DNA of 64,000 bases from NCBI GenBank assembly GCA_036897625.1, contig JAYMTA010000031.1, positions 1 through 64,000 on the forward strand. Reading direction: 5' to 3'. Made by a program: the position numbers and the translations under genes. Shown in pieces: positions 25,701 to 38,144 of the stretch. Positions within the stretch are counted from its first letter, which is position 1. Every line of letters starts with the position of its first letter. This DNA is from Pelargonium cotyledonis. Taxonomy: Eukaryota > Streptophyta > Magnoliopsida > Geraniales > Geraniaceae. The notes beneath the pieces are model-generated. The model was not told the DNA's origin. It searched no databases and worked only from the letters and a program-made list of their open reading frames with translations.

Positions 25701-26359
25701 TGTAGGAGCTGGTGTAAGGCTCATTAGTTGTATCATCTTGGATGATGTAGAAATCATGGTATGAGATTGGATGCATATTTTCTATTCATTCCTGCAACAT
25801 AATTTTGATAATTTGTATTTCCTGTGAACAGGATAATGCAGTTGTTATAAATGCCATTGTTGGATGGAAATCCTCTATTGGAAGATGGTCACGCGTTCAG
25901 GCATGTTCTCTCTTGTAGATCATATAACTTTGAAAGTTAAGATTGCAATACAAAATAATTTGTATAAAGATAAAAAGTAAATTTGTAAAAGGATAAACTG
26001 ACTATATTAAATAATCATATCAACTAATGTCTGAAAACTGTAGGCTGTTGATTGACCCTAGTAATTTTTACATGAAATCAAGATGTTGTTTTATTTACCT
26101 TATGTGATCAACTGATTCAGGCTGATGGGGACTACAACGCCAAGCTTGGAACTACTATCCTCGGTACTTGTCTTGCCTCCTGTCTCTTTTTGTGATTTGT
26201 ATTGGTTTTGTTCAGCAGAATTTCCAATAATTTTGTTGCCGCCTTACTTCTATCGCAGGAGAAGCTGTGACTGTCGAAGATGAAGTTGTGGTAATTAACA
26301 GCATCGTTCTCCCAAATAAGACGCTTAACGTCAGTGTGCAAGAAGAGATCATTTTATAA
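22625..26359 (+). CDS. KJC1: KONJAC/GMPPA-like nucleotidyltransferase (GDP-mannose pyrophosphorylase regulator)
   Basis: Plant KONJAC proteins resemble GMPPA and stimulate the GDP-mannose pyrophosphorylase VTC1/CYT1, and so glucomannan and ascorbate supply. Fifteen exons: 22625-22682, 22783-22880, 23381-23481, 23579-23657, 23745-23805, 23990-24036, 24147-24239, 24358-24448, 24575-24623, 24813-24929, 25031-25178, 25666-25758, 25832-25900, 26121-26163, 26259-26359. The product is 415 residues, the same length I recall for Arabidopsis KJC1. The nucleotidyltransferase start is [20 protein letters not shown], with the extra PTK found in the GMPPA group. [31 protein letters not shown] and [17 protein letters not shown] follow, then a C-terminal left-handed beta-helix ([48 protein letters not shown]). 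Introns 5 and 13 appear to be GC-AG. Whether it is KJC1 or KJC2 is not settled. Confidence 0.92.
22711..22738. repeat. (CT)n microsatellite in KONJAC-like intron 1
   Basis: About 14 perfect TC units just downstream of the first donor site (exon end 22682), within a 100-nt intron. Confidence 0.9.
23036..23411 (+). repeat. Tandem duplication of intron 2 end plus first 31 bases of exon 3
   Basis: Copies at about 23036-23221 and 23222-23411 (period near 190) share intron sequence, the TTCTTCTTAG acceptor and the exon start ATACCCAATTTG. The left copy keeps an acceptor (ending 23190) and 31 exon bases followed by GTAAAA, so it forms a potential decoy exon at 23191-23221. The true exon 3 starts at 23381 and continues open. 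Confidence 0.9.
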
Positions 26360-27041
26360 GCATTGTGATACATAAGATCCTACAAATTCTCTTATATTAG
26401 TAGGTTCTATGTGTTTTCTTTCACTATACCTTGTAACTGTCGTAGGAATGAGAAGAGATTTTGTTAATTTTCCGATCAATAAACTCATATTTTGTAGACT
26501 CGACTCTCGAGCATAAGTTCAAATAAAACACTCACAGCATAAATATTTATTCTTTGAATTTATAATTTGAATTTCTATCCATAACACTGAGAAAGCCAAA
26601 CTTCATCAGGAAAAGAGAACAAAATTTGTAGATGCATACAGATCATTCCTGTTTGACAGAAAATATTCAAAACTAGTTCAAATATCACGCCATTTTTGCT
26701 CGGTTTCTGACCAGTAATTGTCTCCTTTTCTGGCCTGATCGTCATGCAATTTCCAGAAAACCTCACTAAATATCAAGTCTCCGGCCTGATCATCACGCGC
26801 ATCTTCCAGAAAACATCACAAAATGTCAAGTGCAGAGATGGTGACTCAAATACCTGGTATCTCTCAAGTAACTTGTTCAGTTACCAAGCCACTGCCACAA
26901 ATCATAAATGTGTTGCTACAGCTTTATCTACGAGTTTGCATTAGATGGCAGCAACCTCCCAATGTTCAATTTGATAAACTTCTTTGCCACCAATCCGATA
27001 CAAACAGCACCAACAAGAAGGATTGAACCAGTTATTCGTAC

Positions 27042-30000
27042 TCATTGGCGTGGCCGTACTTCCAGTTTATATGCCTGTATTTCCATGGGAGAGATAGCTA
27101 CTTGTCCTTCAGGAGCAGCATCTCCAAACTGTTCAGAGTACCCTAGCATCTGTGTCATCTTCATGGAGAAGATTCAAAGAAGTTGCTTTTACATGCAACT
27201 CTTCAAGTTCCTTAAACATAAAGAACAGATTTACATGCTCGTTTGCAACACTCTTGCACTGTGATCTTCCTTTAGAACAGTATGAGGAATCCCAACTTCG
27301 TCTTTGTAAGATTAGAACATATCTAGGACCTTCCTGAGGTTGCTGAGAATATTTTGAAGGCCGGATGATCTTAAAATTTACTATACGTAAATCACATAGA
27401 AAGGAGGCAGCTAAAGGAGAGAAGGACCTTGGAACTGGCTGTGCAGCTACATCCTGTGGCTTCTTGGCAACAAATGCATGGAGTGGATGGTTCAGATGGG
27501 AACCAACATTATGAGAGAGAAGAGATGGGTTCAGGGGAAGTGGATTAGAATCGACATTAGAAGTAGATGAAATGCTAGACTCCACGAGGAGATGGAAGAT
27601 AACATTCATTGCACGGTTGTCCATCACACCTTGCCCAAGGCCACGCCCATCATCACTTACCAAACGACGATCAAGCATTATCTCTAACCATCCATCCTCA
27701 AGACCTGCCACGCCCAATGACTGCCGAGAATGGACCGAAAACCGCTGACCATTTGATCCTTGCATGAATGCAAGAGAAGGCATAGGGTATTAATTTCCCT
27801 GCAATGGTATCTTATCATAGGTTTCTCTTCGGCTCATCTGAAAGCCATTTAAATCAGAATAGAAAATCTTGTGGTTGTCAATGTCAGTGCGGTATCTAAC
27901 TATCAGTTCTTTGTCATTAAAATCTCTATCAAGTAGCTCAACATGATACTCCTCAATTATTAACTCCTGTATAGTGTTTTCTCCATTATAAATGCGAGTG
28001 CTATGGGATATGGGAGACTTCCCCCATGGTGTCACTGGATATGAGTATACTTCCTGCATCATAGGAACCTCCGACAACACCATAAACCCACCAGCTCTGA
28101 TGATAGGCTCAGCATTACCAATTGGTCTGAACAAGTATGCCCCACTTCCTTCACTGGAGTATATAGCTATTTCCTCACCAATGACAATTTGGGAACCATT
28201 TTTATAGCTTACTTTTTGCAGTAAACCATGAGTAACATTGAAGGTAAGTGTCTGCTGCTGGTTCTGGATTTCAACCAAATCACCTTCTACTTTTGAGCAA
28301 GAATATGGTGAGGGGCAAGGTAGAGGATTGGACTGTGTGGAAATTTTCAGTTTTGATGGTATGGCCTTTTCACATCCAACAAAACCATTAGCAACATAAT
28401 ACATCTGCACACCCATTGGAGGAATAGAAGCTTTCCAAAAGAGGCGATGCCTTCCAGTGAAATGTTTGCTTCCATCATGCTGGAATTCAGGAGAAATTTG
28501 ACTTCTAACACAAGTCCAGTTTGAGTCCAAAACAGTTACACCCGGCTTATTGACGACGACCTCCTCTCTTGTCTGTTCCAAAGGATTGAAAAAGACCACT
28601 GAATGAGCTGTTCCTTCACGAGCACTGATTGCTATATGGACGGGCTGAACATCATATTTTGATCTCACCTGTTCTGGCTCAAACTCAGCTGGGTTCAGCT
28701 CAGATCTCTCTTGACAAATTCCAAGGAGTACTTCAATCGCTTTAGACATGAAAATTTGCAAGTCCTGTAAAGAAGTATGCATCCGAGACCCATAATAAAA
28801 AACTACATGATCCTTTGCGGTACCAGTGACCCCATCATGATGCTGGAAAAGAGCCAAGTTCCTTCGTGCAGCTGTCAACTTGTAGGAGAAACCCACAGGT
28901 AGCTTTTCACACTGTGATCGATCACAGTAGCCTAGCAATAAAGCCATCAACATCTCTGAGGCCCGAAGTGTATGCTGTAGAACTCGATCAACAGCCTTAA
29001 AAAAGACGAGAAACATAGTAGCCACTCCAATAATCATGTTGTCTGTCAGCATAAGTAAAAAAAATCCCCTGAGAGAGAAGGAAAACCTCCAATCTCAACA
29101 GAGCCAAATTCACCTGGAAGTGAATAGTTTACTCTGTCAGCCTCCTCACGAACAGTTTGAAAGTAGTCTTCTAAGGTGCCAAACTTTGCTTCTGCATTTA
29201 AACTAGGATTTGAATTGATATAGTCAAATAATAATTGGTAGTTCCTAAACTGCGCTTCTGCCTCATCAATGCTGATATAACGGAAATCATCCCCAAGAAA
29301 AACAAGAAGTGTATTTGTTCGATATAATGTAGACTTCTTATGTTGATCTAACAGTTTCAGTGCCCTCTCCTGGACATTTTTCTGGTTAGTCTCTACTGGA
29401 TGCTGTCCCCATGGGCAGAGTTCATAACCAAATTCATGCATTCGAGCAAAGTCAAACTGACAACAAATAGCAGGCTCCGGCCCACAAGTGTATGGGATAT
29501 CATATGAATAGAAGGGCATCATGTGGACAAAAATATCAGTAGTTTCCTCGGCATTCCAGCTTTGTCGCCATAAATACTCCAAATTCTTATGCAATGCGAG
29601 TTCCTTCTTCAGCTCATAAAGGGTTCTCTGGATGAGCATGTTCTCAAAACCCATACGACGAAAAAGATATGCCATGGTAGGTGAGTAACCGAATGGATCT
29701 ATTGGCCAAGAATTTTTAGGGACAACGCCAACTGTGTCATTTAACCATATATTCCCCTCTGTTATCTGATTACAAGAATATCACTAAAATCAGATCACCA
29801 ACTCAAAATAAGAATTAAGAAATTTCCAAAAAAAAAAAAAAGAATAATAAGGAAAATACACAGACCAGCAGTTTCAGTATATTATCTCATTGTGAATGTA
29901 CAGTGCTGAGCAACAGGCAAAACAAACAGATGACCTGCACTGGAGAGCAAACAGCCAGACACACATATAGCTAACTAACTTCTAGACCATAGATGCAAAC

Positions 30001-32668
30001 ACAAGAAAACTAATTCTATGCCACTGTACGTAATCAGCTACCACAAGTAAAATGTACATGTGCGTATAATTTTAGGGTATCTGATTACGTGACTTTATTT
30101 GTATGCTGAACATGCCTACCAGTCTTTTCTGATTATAAAAAGACAAACATATGATGATTTGAAGCAATTTATAGTATCTTGATACTATTTGTTTGAAAAA
30201 TTGGGAGCATAAGGGTGCTTTGAATATTAATGCAGATAGATAAACTTAAGTTTTTTTAACAAAAAGAGAATAAAAAAAATATTAACATTTTAAACCACAA
30301 AACAAACTTGAACATAAAATTTAAATTGTGGCAATAAAAACATGCTCAACATCTACTTTTCAAAGTGAAACCAAATGAAGATCACAAAATATAGTGTCAA
30401 AACAATAACTGCATCTGTGCACCAATTTGTAAATTGGAATACATTTCATAATGAACATCTAACTCAAGCAACAGCCACAAACAAATATAAAGAACATTAC
30501 AAAATCACTCATGCATGGAAAATCACATCAAATAGCCTGTATCATGATTATTTATATGCTCATTAGCATCCTATTATCCCAAAATAATTTTTAAATTGAG
30601 CTTTTCCCTCGATGTAACAATGAAAATATATTAACAGTTTCTTTTTCATAATAACTACACATATTACTGTTTTGACTGATTAGCAAAACGAATAGCAGAA
30701 ACAATTATTTCATAATATTCAAGAAATATTATGATAAATAATATAGCTTAACATGTCAATCCTAGTATGCCTTATAGTAAGTGCAAATTATACTAGTAGC
30801 CAAACTGCACATAACACCTGATGCTACACGATTGGATAGATGAAACCAATAAGTTCTGAGAATTTTCAATACAATACAATTGATTTAATATAAATACAAA
30901 AGCTTCAGAAATACCTGCTCGATTATGGCAAAATAATGTGAATTAGCCTGCAAGAAGAAAAGGATTATTGTAGTATGTGAAGCATCAACAAAATTAATCT
31001 AAATTACCTTATCACTTCATAAATTCAGAGAATATATTGATTATGATAACGGATTAAAAAAACATGAAAATTCATAGAGATGGGAAAGGACATCTACTAT
31101 GATGACTATGAAGAGCTGAGGAGTAATCTGCCTTAAACCGGTTGTATTGACTTCTGAGGAGTGGAAAACTTGTTATTATCGAGAGTTCTGGTAGAATTTA
31201 AGAAGGTAGATTATAAACTTATACTGTAATTCAATAAATTCCACACAGCAACAAACTTGCCAAAACCACCTTAAAATGGGAAATAATAACCTCGTCAGGG
31301 AGCATTTTGATGTTCTTTGGACCAATCACTCTATCTATGCCAGCCAGGTTATCAGGTTAAAAAAGAAAGGCAATCATTTTACGATTCTAGTTTTCTAGTC
31401 TATACCTCAATGATCTTTCATGATCATCAAATTGCTGATTATTGATGAGTATACTGCACACTATATAACATTTTCCTAGGTTTTACAAGTGCGTATTTTC
31501 CAAATCCTTGTTATTCCTAAATTTTATGAATTAACTTCCTGGTAAAAAAGCAATTTAATGACTTGACAGCACATTTAAGAAGAAAAAATCCAAAACAATA
31601 TAGTAAGACTTTGAAGATCCCATTCAAACTCTATAGACAATAGATATGCCGAGACATGTAATTATATCTTTACTGATGTTATATAATAGTTTCGGGAGAA
31701 GACCAATCTGAATTCTTATCAATCGATGGTTGCAATAAATTAAGAATAGCCCATAAATATTTACCTCATCATTCATCACCCAGACACCTCCAACAATTTC
31801 TAGCTGTCCATTTTTTACTAGACTGGTGAAAGATTCTCTTTTAGCATCCGAGGAATCTCTCCACCACCGCTCCAAATAAGACATCTCCTCCCATATAAAC
31901 TTTCTCCGAGGATCCTAAATATCCAAGTTCAGATCAATTCAATATGCATTCTGAAGTTCTTAGTATCTAGCCATCAGATAGTGAAATTACATCGTGTTTT
32001 CCGGGGAAGGAACAAAGAGTTATAATTACTGAAATGGCAGACTAAGCAAATTTCAGCTACAAATGCAAGCAAAATAAAGATCAAGATCAAACCCAGATCA
32101 CCTTTGAAAGCGTATCAACAATGGTGTCAAGTATGTGCCGGGACTGGCGATCATAATACTCCCCAACCGTGAGCTTCCAACCGGGATCGTTATGCGAATG
32201 AGGCACCACAAACACCTTCAATTTCTCATTGTCCCACTCGTTCCCTTTGTAGCTAACCCTCCACCCCTGCTTCCACGGCCCGCCGTCCACATCCGAGAAC
32301 TCAATCCTGTCGTACAAATCCTTGGTCACAATATCCACCTTGGCGCCGGAAACGGACACGTTCCCGCCGTCGGCGCATCCGGGATTTCGGTTGAGGGGCT
32401 TGCGGAGCTTGGATGGGCGAGAGGATCGGGATTTGAAGTGGGACGAGATGGGCCTGGGGACGCCGTAGCGGAGGAAAATGAGAAGGAGGAAGAAGAAGAG
32501 AGAGACGGAGAGGGCGATGGTGAAGAAATTGGAGAAGACGAAGTTGATCAGGGCGGTGCGCTTACGAGACTTCCTGGGAAGTTTCGATTTGGAGGTGTGC
32601 GAGGGGAGAAATGAGCGATCCCAGCGTCCTCCGCGGCGGATGCTGCCGATGTAGGAGGATAGAGGCAT
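27042..32668 (-). pseudogene. GMII: Golgi alpha-mannosidase II gene, reading frame broken in last exon
   Basis: Homologue of Golgi alpha-mannosidase II (GH38; Arabidopsis HGL1), which trims GlcNAcMan5 N-glycans to the form needed for complex glycans. Exons 32668-32102, 31914-31765, 30947-30915 and 29765 to about 27042. The N-terminus is a type II signal anchor (SNFFTIALSVSLFFFLLLIF), followed by the GH38 signature VFVVPHSHNDPGW and the nucleophile motif IDPFGYS. The last exon is disrupted: an extra T in the T8 run at 29057-29064, a second length change at 28999-29004 (VSRPFFKAV expected), TAA in place of a Tyr codon at 27790-27792 (NYYPMPSL expected), and a frame change near 27146-27162 that cuts off the SPMEIQAYKLEVRP end. 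Uninterrupted translation would stop after about 485 residues of a usual ~1,170. GGVWVMNDE replaces the conserved GGGWVMNDE. Two lesions are in homopolymers, so assembly error must be excluded. Confidence 0.8.
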
Positions 32669-34370
32669 AGTTGCTTGCTTCCGGCGGAGCTTCTCGGAGG
32701 AGGAGATGGAGCTTGAAGTCTTTAGCTATGGCTGCAAGTGGTTGATTCAGGAGTGGTGTGTGTTTGGGCTGTGGATTGGGAGTGTGTAGAGAGAGGACAT
32801 GGATGGCACTGACGGGAGTGGTGTAGGTACCGGTGCCTCCGGAGGAGAACGGATCTAACTATGATTCTGTATTTATGTGACTCGTATAGTATCTAGCAAT
32901 TGATGCTACCCAAAATTTCATTTGTTTGTTTATTTGCGAGCAAACATGTGTGACGAAGAAAATACATCATCCAAACGAAGAGATGTGAAGAAAAAGCACC
33001 CCAGTCAAATCGAGCAAAAGAACAACCTAACAAAAAAATAAAAGATTCATGTGTTATACCCGATAATCTATTTAACGTTTGAGTATTCAAATCAACGGTT
33101 GTAGTGTTATCACTTGCAACGAAATAAGCCAAATACTGCAATGGACGCCAAATGCTTGAAACTCGCCCTACTTAATTGCACACCCTTGCCTGACCTCATC
33201 TAGGCAAGATTGGACATTAAACGAGACGACCAATTTGTTACAACATATTATTCTTCTAAAAAAACTCATTATTAAACATTTAAACTAACTCCCGTATCGT
33301 TTCACCTCAACTCAACATGACTGACAATATAATGCTCTCATTTCATGGCAACGACTTAGATACCCTAAGTTTCTTAACAAATATGTATTGGATGCTCGCT
33401 TGTAATTGCACGTCTACTTACTCATGCTCACCCTATCACTTCAAAAAGTTTCTTTAGTCTATACAAGCTTCAAGATCCTCAAGGCTATCAAGCAAGTATA
33501 CTCAAATATCGAGTATAATCAAAGTGTTCTTAAGGCCTATTTTAATTTGTCTCTTCAAGTCTCAAGGCCTCTACATAGGAGGTGAGTAAAGACATTAAGA
33601 CCCAAGCAGGTGCCTAGGAGGGGAACATCCTAGGGTAAGTCACGAGCACATCATAGATCCCACATCTTTATCTCGATCAACTCTGTGATGCCACCGTTCT
33701 AAAAAAAAAATTATGATAAACTGAATGTTTAAGTATATGATGATATATTATTCATCTGAATGCAATTGTGCATCATTAAAAAATATACTTTTTAATATGT
33801 GAAATGTCGCATTGGTCTATACAGAAAATTTTGCTCAAAAATACTTCATCCGTCCCAGAATGAGTGTCATGTTTGTCTAAATTTGTTGTCCCAAAATGAG
33901 TGTCATGATTCTATTTTTAGATTATTATATTATTGTTTTCCCCATATTATCCTTATCATTTATGCACATGGGGCAAATCTGCACATGAGGTGTAGGTGGT
34001 AAAATGAAGCTAATATTGAAAACACACTAAATTATATAATAATTTTTAATTTTTATAAAAAAATGAAAATAAAACGCTCATTTTGTGAAGAGTGAATACT
34101 TGATAAGCAACAAATAATTCATAATCATAAAAGGTAAAATTTTCAAAAATAATACTAGTACTAAACATATCATGAGGAACGGTAGAAGCGGAGCGGGTCT
34201 TGACTTGACGACCCGCGTACGTTGAGGGATTGTTTGGGAGACCAACACAGATTCAACAGGGTCAGGACACGATAAATCCTGCGTCCAAACTGTCCTCAAC
34301 TGAATCGACCTCGATTTGACTCATTTTCACACATACATGAGCTGAAGAGAAATATTTGTATAACAAAGGG
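32669..34370. other. Divergent promoter region between GMII and SEC13
   Basis: The first 200 bases are the GMII leader and promoter, purine-rich on the plus strand. The rest is AT-rich with one MITE (33844-34096). The final part, from about 34320, is the SEC13 promoter and start of its untranslated first exon. No gene was recognised. Confidence 0.55.
33844..34096. mobile_element. Stowaway-like MITE, copy 2 (diverged)
   Basis: Left end CTTCATCCGTCCCAGAATGA, right end (reverse complement) TTCACTCTTCACAAAATGAG, flanked by TA on both sides (33842-33843 and 34097-34098). The interior shares ordered phrases with the 21522-21787 element, for example ccatatta-ccttatca-ttatgca, gcaaatctg, and aaaacacactaaattat. 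The termini are more decayed than in copy 1. Confidence 0.75.
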
Positions 34371-34458
34371 AAGCTTCTTCTGTTACAATTGCAAAGCAAA
34401 ACTCCATCGCAGAAGAGCTTCTCCGATCCCCAATTCGCGAATTGGCCGCTCGTCCAAG

Positions 34459-35788
34459 GTACGCATCGCTCTCGGTCTTGATTCTCGTACCTATCATCAC
34501 CATTTACGCATCCGCTATCTGATTTTCATGGGATTCATCAAATTTAATTTCGATTAGTATTTTCATGTTCGTGTATTGTTCCGTTATTACTTGTTTGAAT
34601 CGAGAAAGCTGTAGTTTTCAATTGGAAATTTCCAGATCTAAAGCGATTGACATAGATCTCAGGTTTCTGTATACTTGGGCTTCGAACGTGTTATTTTGAA
34701 ATTGGTTCCCACTTGATTGTTAGGCCTAGAGTTTATATGGATTGATTTATGAGCTCGACTTGGCTTCATTCTTGTAGTATATATGAGTTTTATCTTGTTT
34801 CCACTTTTCATAATGATAGAATTTGGATTTGACGTTTTGGGTTTAGGTTTTGAGGTGGGTTTCCTCTATCTGGGTATGGATTTCAAATTTAGGGACAAGC
34901 TTGATAAGTTTGGAAGTTGAAATTTGTAGATTAATACATGCTGACGTCACATTTCAAGCCGATTAAGGATTTTTATATGGTGCCATTTGCATATTCATGC
35001 CCTGGAATGGGGCTGGAGTAAGAATGGTGATGGTGCCCATCAGCTCAACTACGATATAGTATATAGTTCTTGGCAGTCTCAAAGATCTTGAAGCTTATTC
35101 AGTTATCAGTTATCATAGGTTCACTGTCGTCTTTCTCTGGGTGCTCCCTTTCTTAATTGCTGAATGTTACTTTTAGGTTTTTCTTAACTTCTGTAAGGTA
35201 AGTATATATGGGATATACCTTTTCTTTTAAGAGAAAAATATTTTTAAGGAACCACAAAATATGCATGTTCTTGTACACAGGCTTAAGACCTCATAAGCGA
35301 TCTAATGAGAATATTAGGGCAAAGTTATTCTTTTGTCATCAGGTTTCTACATTCCTGATAACATTTTATTATTATTTTCTATAATGGTTCAATAAGTTTT
35401 TGGACTCTTCCTGCAAATTTGAAGAAAACCTATGCACTGAATTAGGATAAAGGTAAAATGGTTTAGTTAACTCTGTTAAATTATACTAGTTTCAACAAAA
35501 TAATAGTTCAGGGCCTATGAGGAGGTGGATGAGGATGACACATCAGTTTTTTATCATCCCAGACTGCTTATGAGAGATGAAAAAATTGAGAAGTTTTGAT
35601 GCCCCAAAGCACCTGACTTGTAGCTTGGTTGGTAGTATGTTTAGCTAAAAATATTTTTGGTTTCAATTAGATCTTTATGATAATATATAAATCTATTTGC
35701 ATATTTTGTTGTTGGAATGTTCGAAGTAGCTACACTATTTGGTTTATTTTAAACTAACTTGTATTTTCCACAAACTAATGAAATTCAG
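34459..35788 (+). other. 5' UTR intron of the SEC13 gene
   Basis: A donor CCAAG|GTACGC (exon end 34458) and an acceptor AAATTCAG|AAGAAG (exon start 35789) bracket a 1.33-kb region with no coding content, between a GC-richer leader and the intronless SEC13 coding exon. A long leader intron followed by a single coding exon fits what I recall of plant SEC13A genes. Inferred from splice signals, not from transcripts. Confidence 0.6.
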
Positions 35789-35857
35789 AAGAAGATATAC
35801 TTAGAGGTTGAGGTGAAAGAAACTGCTAGGGTTCAACCGGTAGGTAGATCTGAAAAG

Positions 35858-36766
35858 ATGCCCAGCCTGAAGATTGAAACAGGTCACCAGGACACAGTCC
35901 ACGATGTAGCCATGGACTACTATGGGAAGCGCCTGGCAACAGGTTCATCTGATGCCACCATTAGGATAATCGGTGTGGGAAACAACTCTGGTTCTCAGCA
36001 ACTTGCTATGTTGACCGGCCATAAAGGTCCCGTCTGGCAGGTTGCTTGGGCCCACCCTAAGTTTGGATCAATCCTTGCCTCCTGCTCCTATGATGGTCAA
36101 GTAATATTATGGAAGGAAGGTAACCAAAATGAGTGGTCACAAGCTTATGTTTTCAATGAGCACAAGTCATCTGTGAACTCCATTGCTTGGGCACCTCATG
36201 AAATTGGCCTATGCTTGGCTTGTGGATCTTCTGACGGAAATATCTCAGTTTTCACCGCCAGGCCTGATGGTGGTTGGGACACGACTATGCTAAACCAAGC
36301 CCACACTGTTGGAGTTACCTCAGTTTCTTGGGCCCCATCAATGGCTCCTGGTGCTCTAGTTGGATCAGGTCTCTTGGAACCTGTTCAGAAATTGGCTTCT
36401 GGTGGCTGTGATAATACTGTGAAGGTGTGGAAGCTGCATAACGGGAGGTGGACAATGGATTGCTTCCCTGCCCTTCAGATGCACACTGATTGGGTGAGGG
36501 GTGTGGCTTGGGCACCGAACTTGGGGCTCCCGAAGTCTACAATAGCTAGCGCTTCACAGGATGGAACAGTGGTTATATGGACTGTAGCCAAGGAAGGGGA
36601 TCAGTGGGACGGTAAAGTTTTGAAGGATTTTAAGACACCCGTTTGGAGTGTCTCGTGGTCACTGACTGGAAACTTGTTGGCTGTGGCTGATGGTAATAAC
36701 AATGTAACCCTATGGAAAGAAGCAGTTGATGGCGAGTGGCAGCAAGTGACTACAGTTGAGCCCTAG
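35858..36766 (+). CDS. SEC13A: SEC13 WD40 protein (COPII coat and nuclear pore)
   Basis: SEC13 pairs with SEC31 in the outer COPII coat for ER export and is also part of the Nup107-160 nuclear pore subcomplex. The 302-residue intronless frame has six WD40-type repeats: [88 protein letters not shown] and [16 protein letters not shown]. Near-identity to remembered Arabidopsis SEC13A (302 residues) runs from [20 protein letters not shown] to VTTVEP. The upstream in-frame ATG at 35759 was rejected because it lies within the leader intron (before the acceptor at 35788). The gene lies between GMII and the DEL gene, as expected from conserved order. Confidence 0.96.
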   Translation: MPSLKIETGHQDTVHDVAMDYYGKRLATGSSDATIRIIGVGNNSGSQQLAMLTGHKGPVWQVAWAHPKFGSILASCSYDGQVILWKEGNQNEWSQAYVFNEHKSSVNSIAWAPHEIGLCLACGSSDGNISVFTARPDGGWDTTMLNQAHTVGVTSVSWAPSMAPGALVGSGLLEPVQKLASGGCDNTVKVWKLHNGRWTMDCFPALQMHTDWVRGVAWAPNLGLPKSTIASASQDGTVVIWTVAKEGDQWDGKVLKDFKTPVWSVSWSLTGNLLAVADGNNNVTLWKEAVDGEWQQVTTVEP

Positions 36767-37195
36767 ATTTCATGTATCGCTGTTTTTTGTTTCCTTTGTC
36801 GGTATTTAATATCTGATCACATTATCAGGAACTAGTTTGTCAGTCACTTGAGACATATATTTTGGTTTTGTATTGAGTATACTTTGGTCATATTGTTTAG
36901 TGTGATTATTTTTCTATCAGATTTAGGGGTGAAATGAAAGATGCTACTTCTATTGTTGGAGTGTTAAAGAGTAGTCTCTACAGATGCATGTTTTTGCTTG
37001 TTTCCCATTCATTAATACACCAGAATCACAGGTTTGGTCTTGCATCCATTTAAAATTATGTAGATTTCTGCATCTGCTGGCCATTTTACCCAGACATCTC
37101 TGGGTCAAATTTTGTTCTTGGCTTTGTTTGATCTTATTAATTTGTTTGGTCTGCAACTTATTGTGAATAGTGATCCATTCTTTAATCAATTGGAG

Positions 37196-37302
37196 GTAGC
37201 TCTCCCCTATTAACTCAAAATCACACCTCACCCGATGCGATTGGAATTTTAACCTACGACCTCTAACATGTAGATGTGTGTCTTGATCATTGTGTTATCC
37301 TC
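37196..37302 (-). repeat. tRNA-related SINE-like element fragment
   Basis: On the minus strand: GAGGATAACACAATGATCAAG (A-box region), then GAGGTCGTAGGTTAAAATTCC (degenerate B box), ending GGGGAGAGCTAC. The motif order matches the fragment at 8164-8245, so the two look like one family. Confidence 0.45.
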
Positions 37303-37309
37303 CATTGGA

Positions 37310-37545
37310 CATTCCATTTTGGTTCCTTAATTGTACATATTGTTCTAAATTGATACCTAATTTGATTTTTGTTTCTATTTGGTACTCAAACTGTTGATAT
37401 ATTTTTAATTTAGTACCTTAACTACACATTTTTTTCCAAATTATTACCTAATTTTGATTTTTGTTTCCATTTAATGCTTAAACTATTGATATAATTTTGA
37501 TTTGATATCTAAATTATTTATATTTGTTTCAAATTAGTCTCACAT
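37310..37545. repeat. AT-rich tandem repeat, period about 91 bp
   Basis: The phrase acctaattt-gatttttgtttc recurs at about 37356 and 37447. It is followed each time by atttggtactcaaactgttgatat or a close variant, then by tttagtacct-like sequence. About two and a half diverged units are present. Confidence 0.6.
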
Positions 37546-38144
37546 AATTCATGCATACAGTACAAACAAATCAATTTGCAAGAGTTGTTTGTATATTCTA
37601 TTTATATGTAAAATATAGTAGTAATTTATTTGTTGATCACTTTTAGGTCCAAGTGTACCTTCAAGGACTAATTCTTCAACACAAATACCTCGTATGACAT
37701 TCTATTCACAATCATCCTAATCTATGTGCTTTGAATTTAGTACATATAAGAACGTTGATATCGTGATCCACACATCATAATGATAACGATTTATCCCTGC
37801 AGTAGAAATATCGTTTTGTTGATAATAAAACAAACATCATAATGATAACGAGCCTTTTTGTATTCATTGTTACCATCCTAATATATCATCGCCAATAATT
37901 TTCTCATCCCGTAGTCCACCTTTATCCCTCGTGGGTTATACCCATGTTCCTTGATCTCAACACCATCCCTCGTAGGCTTATCCACGTGATCATCATCATT
38001 CCTCATAGGGGTTTCAATGTGTAAAATCTTTGTCATTATCACAATTAATAGGCTCTACAATTTGTATTTTACAACAAGCAAATGTTGTCTCAACCTCATA
38101 ACCAGCTTCTAATATGCCTTGAATATCTGTTGGAGTTACAAATT

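Noticed and set aside
25901-26120. GT donor at 25905 for KONJAC intron 13
   Set aside because: Adding GCAT shifts the frame and meets a stop; the GC donor at 25901 restores the conserved protein.
35759-35857. Longer SEC13 start at 35759
   Set aside because: The extension lies across the leader-intron acceptor at 35788 and matches nothing in SEC13; family proteins start at [12 protein letters not shown].
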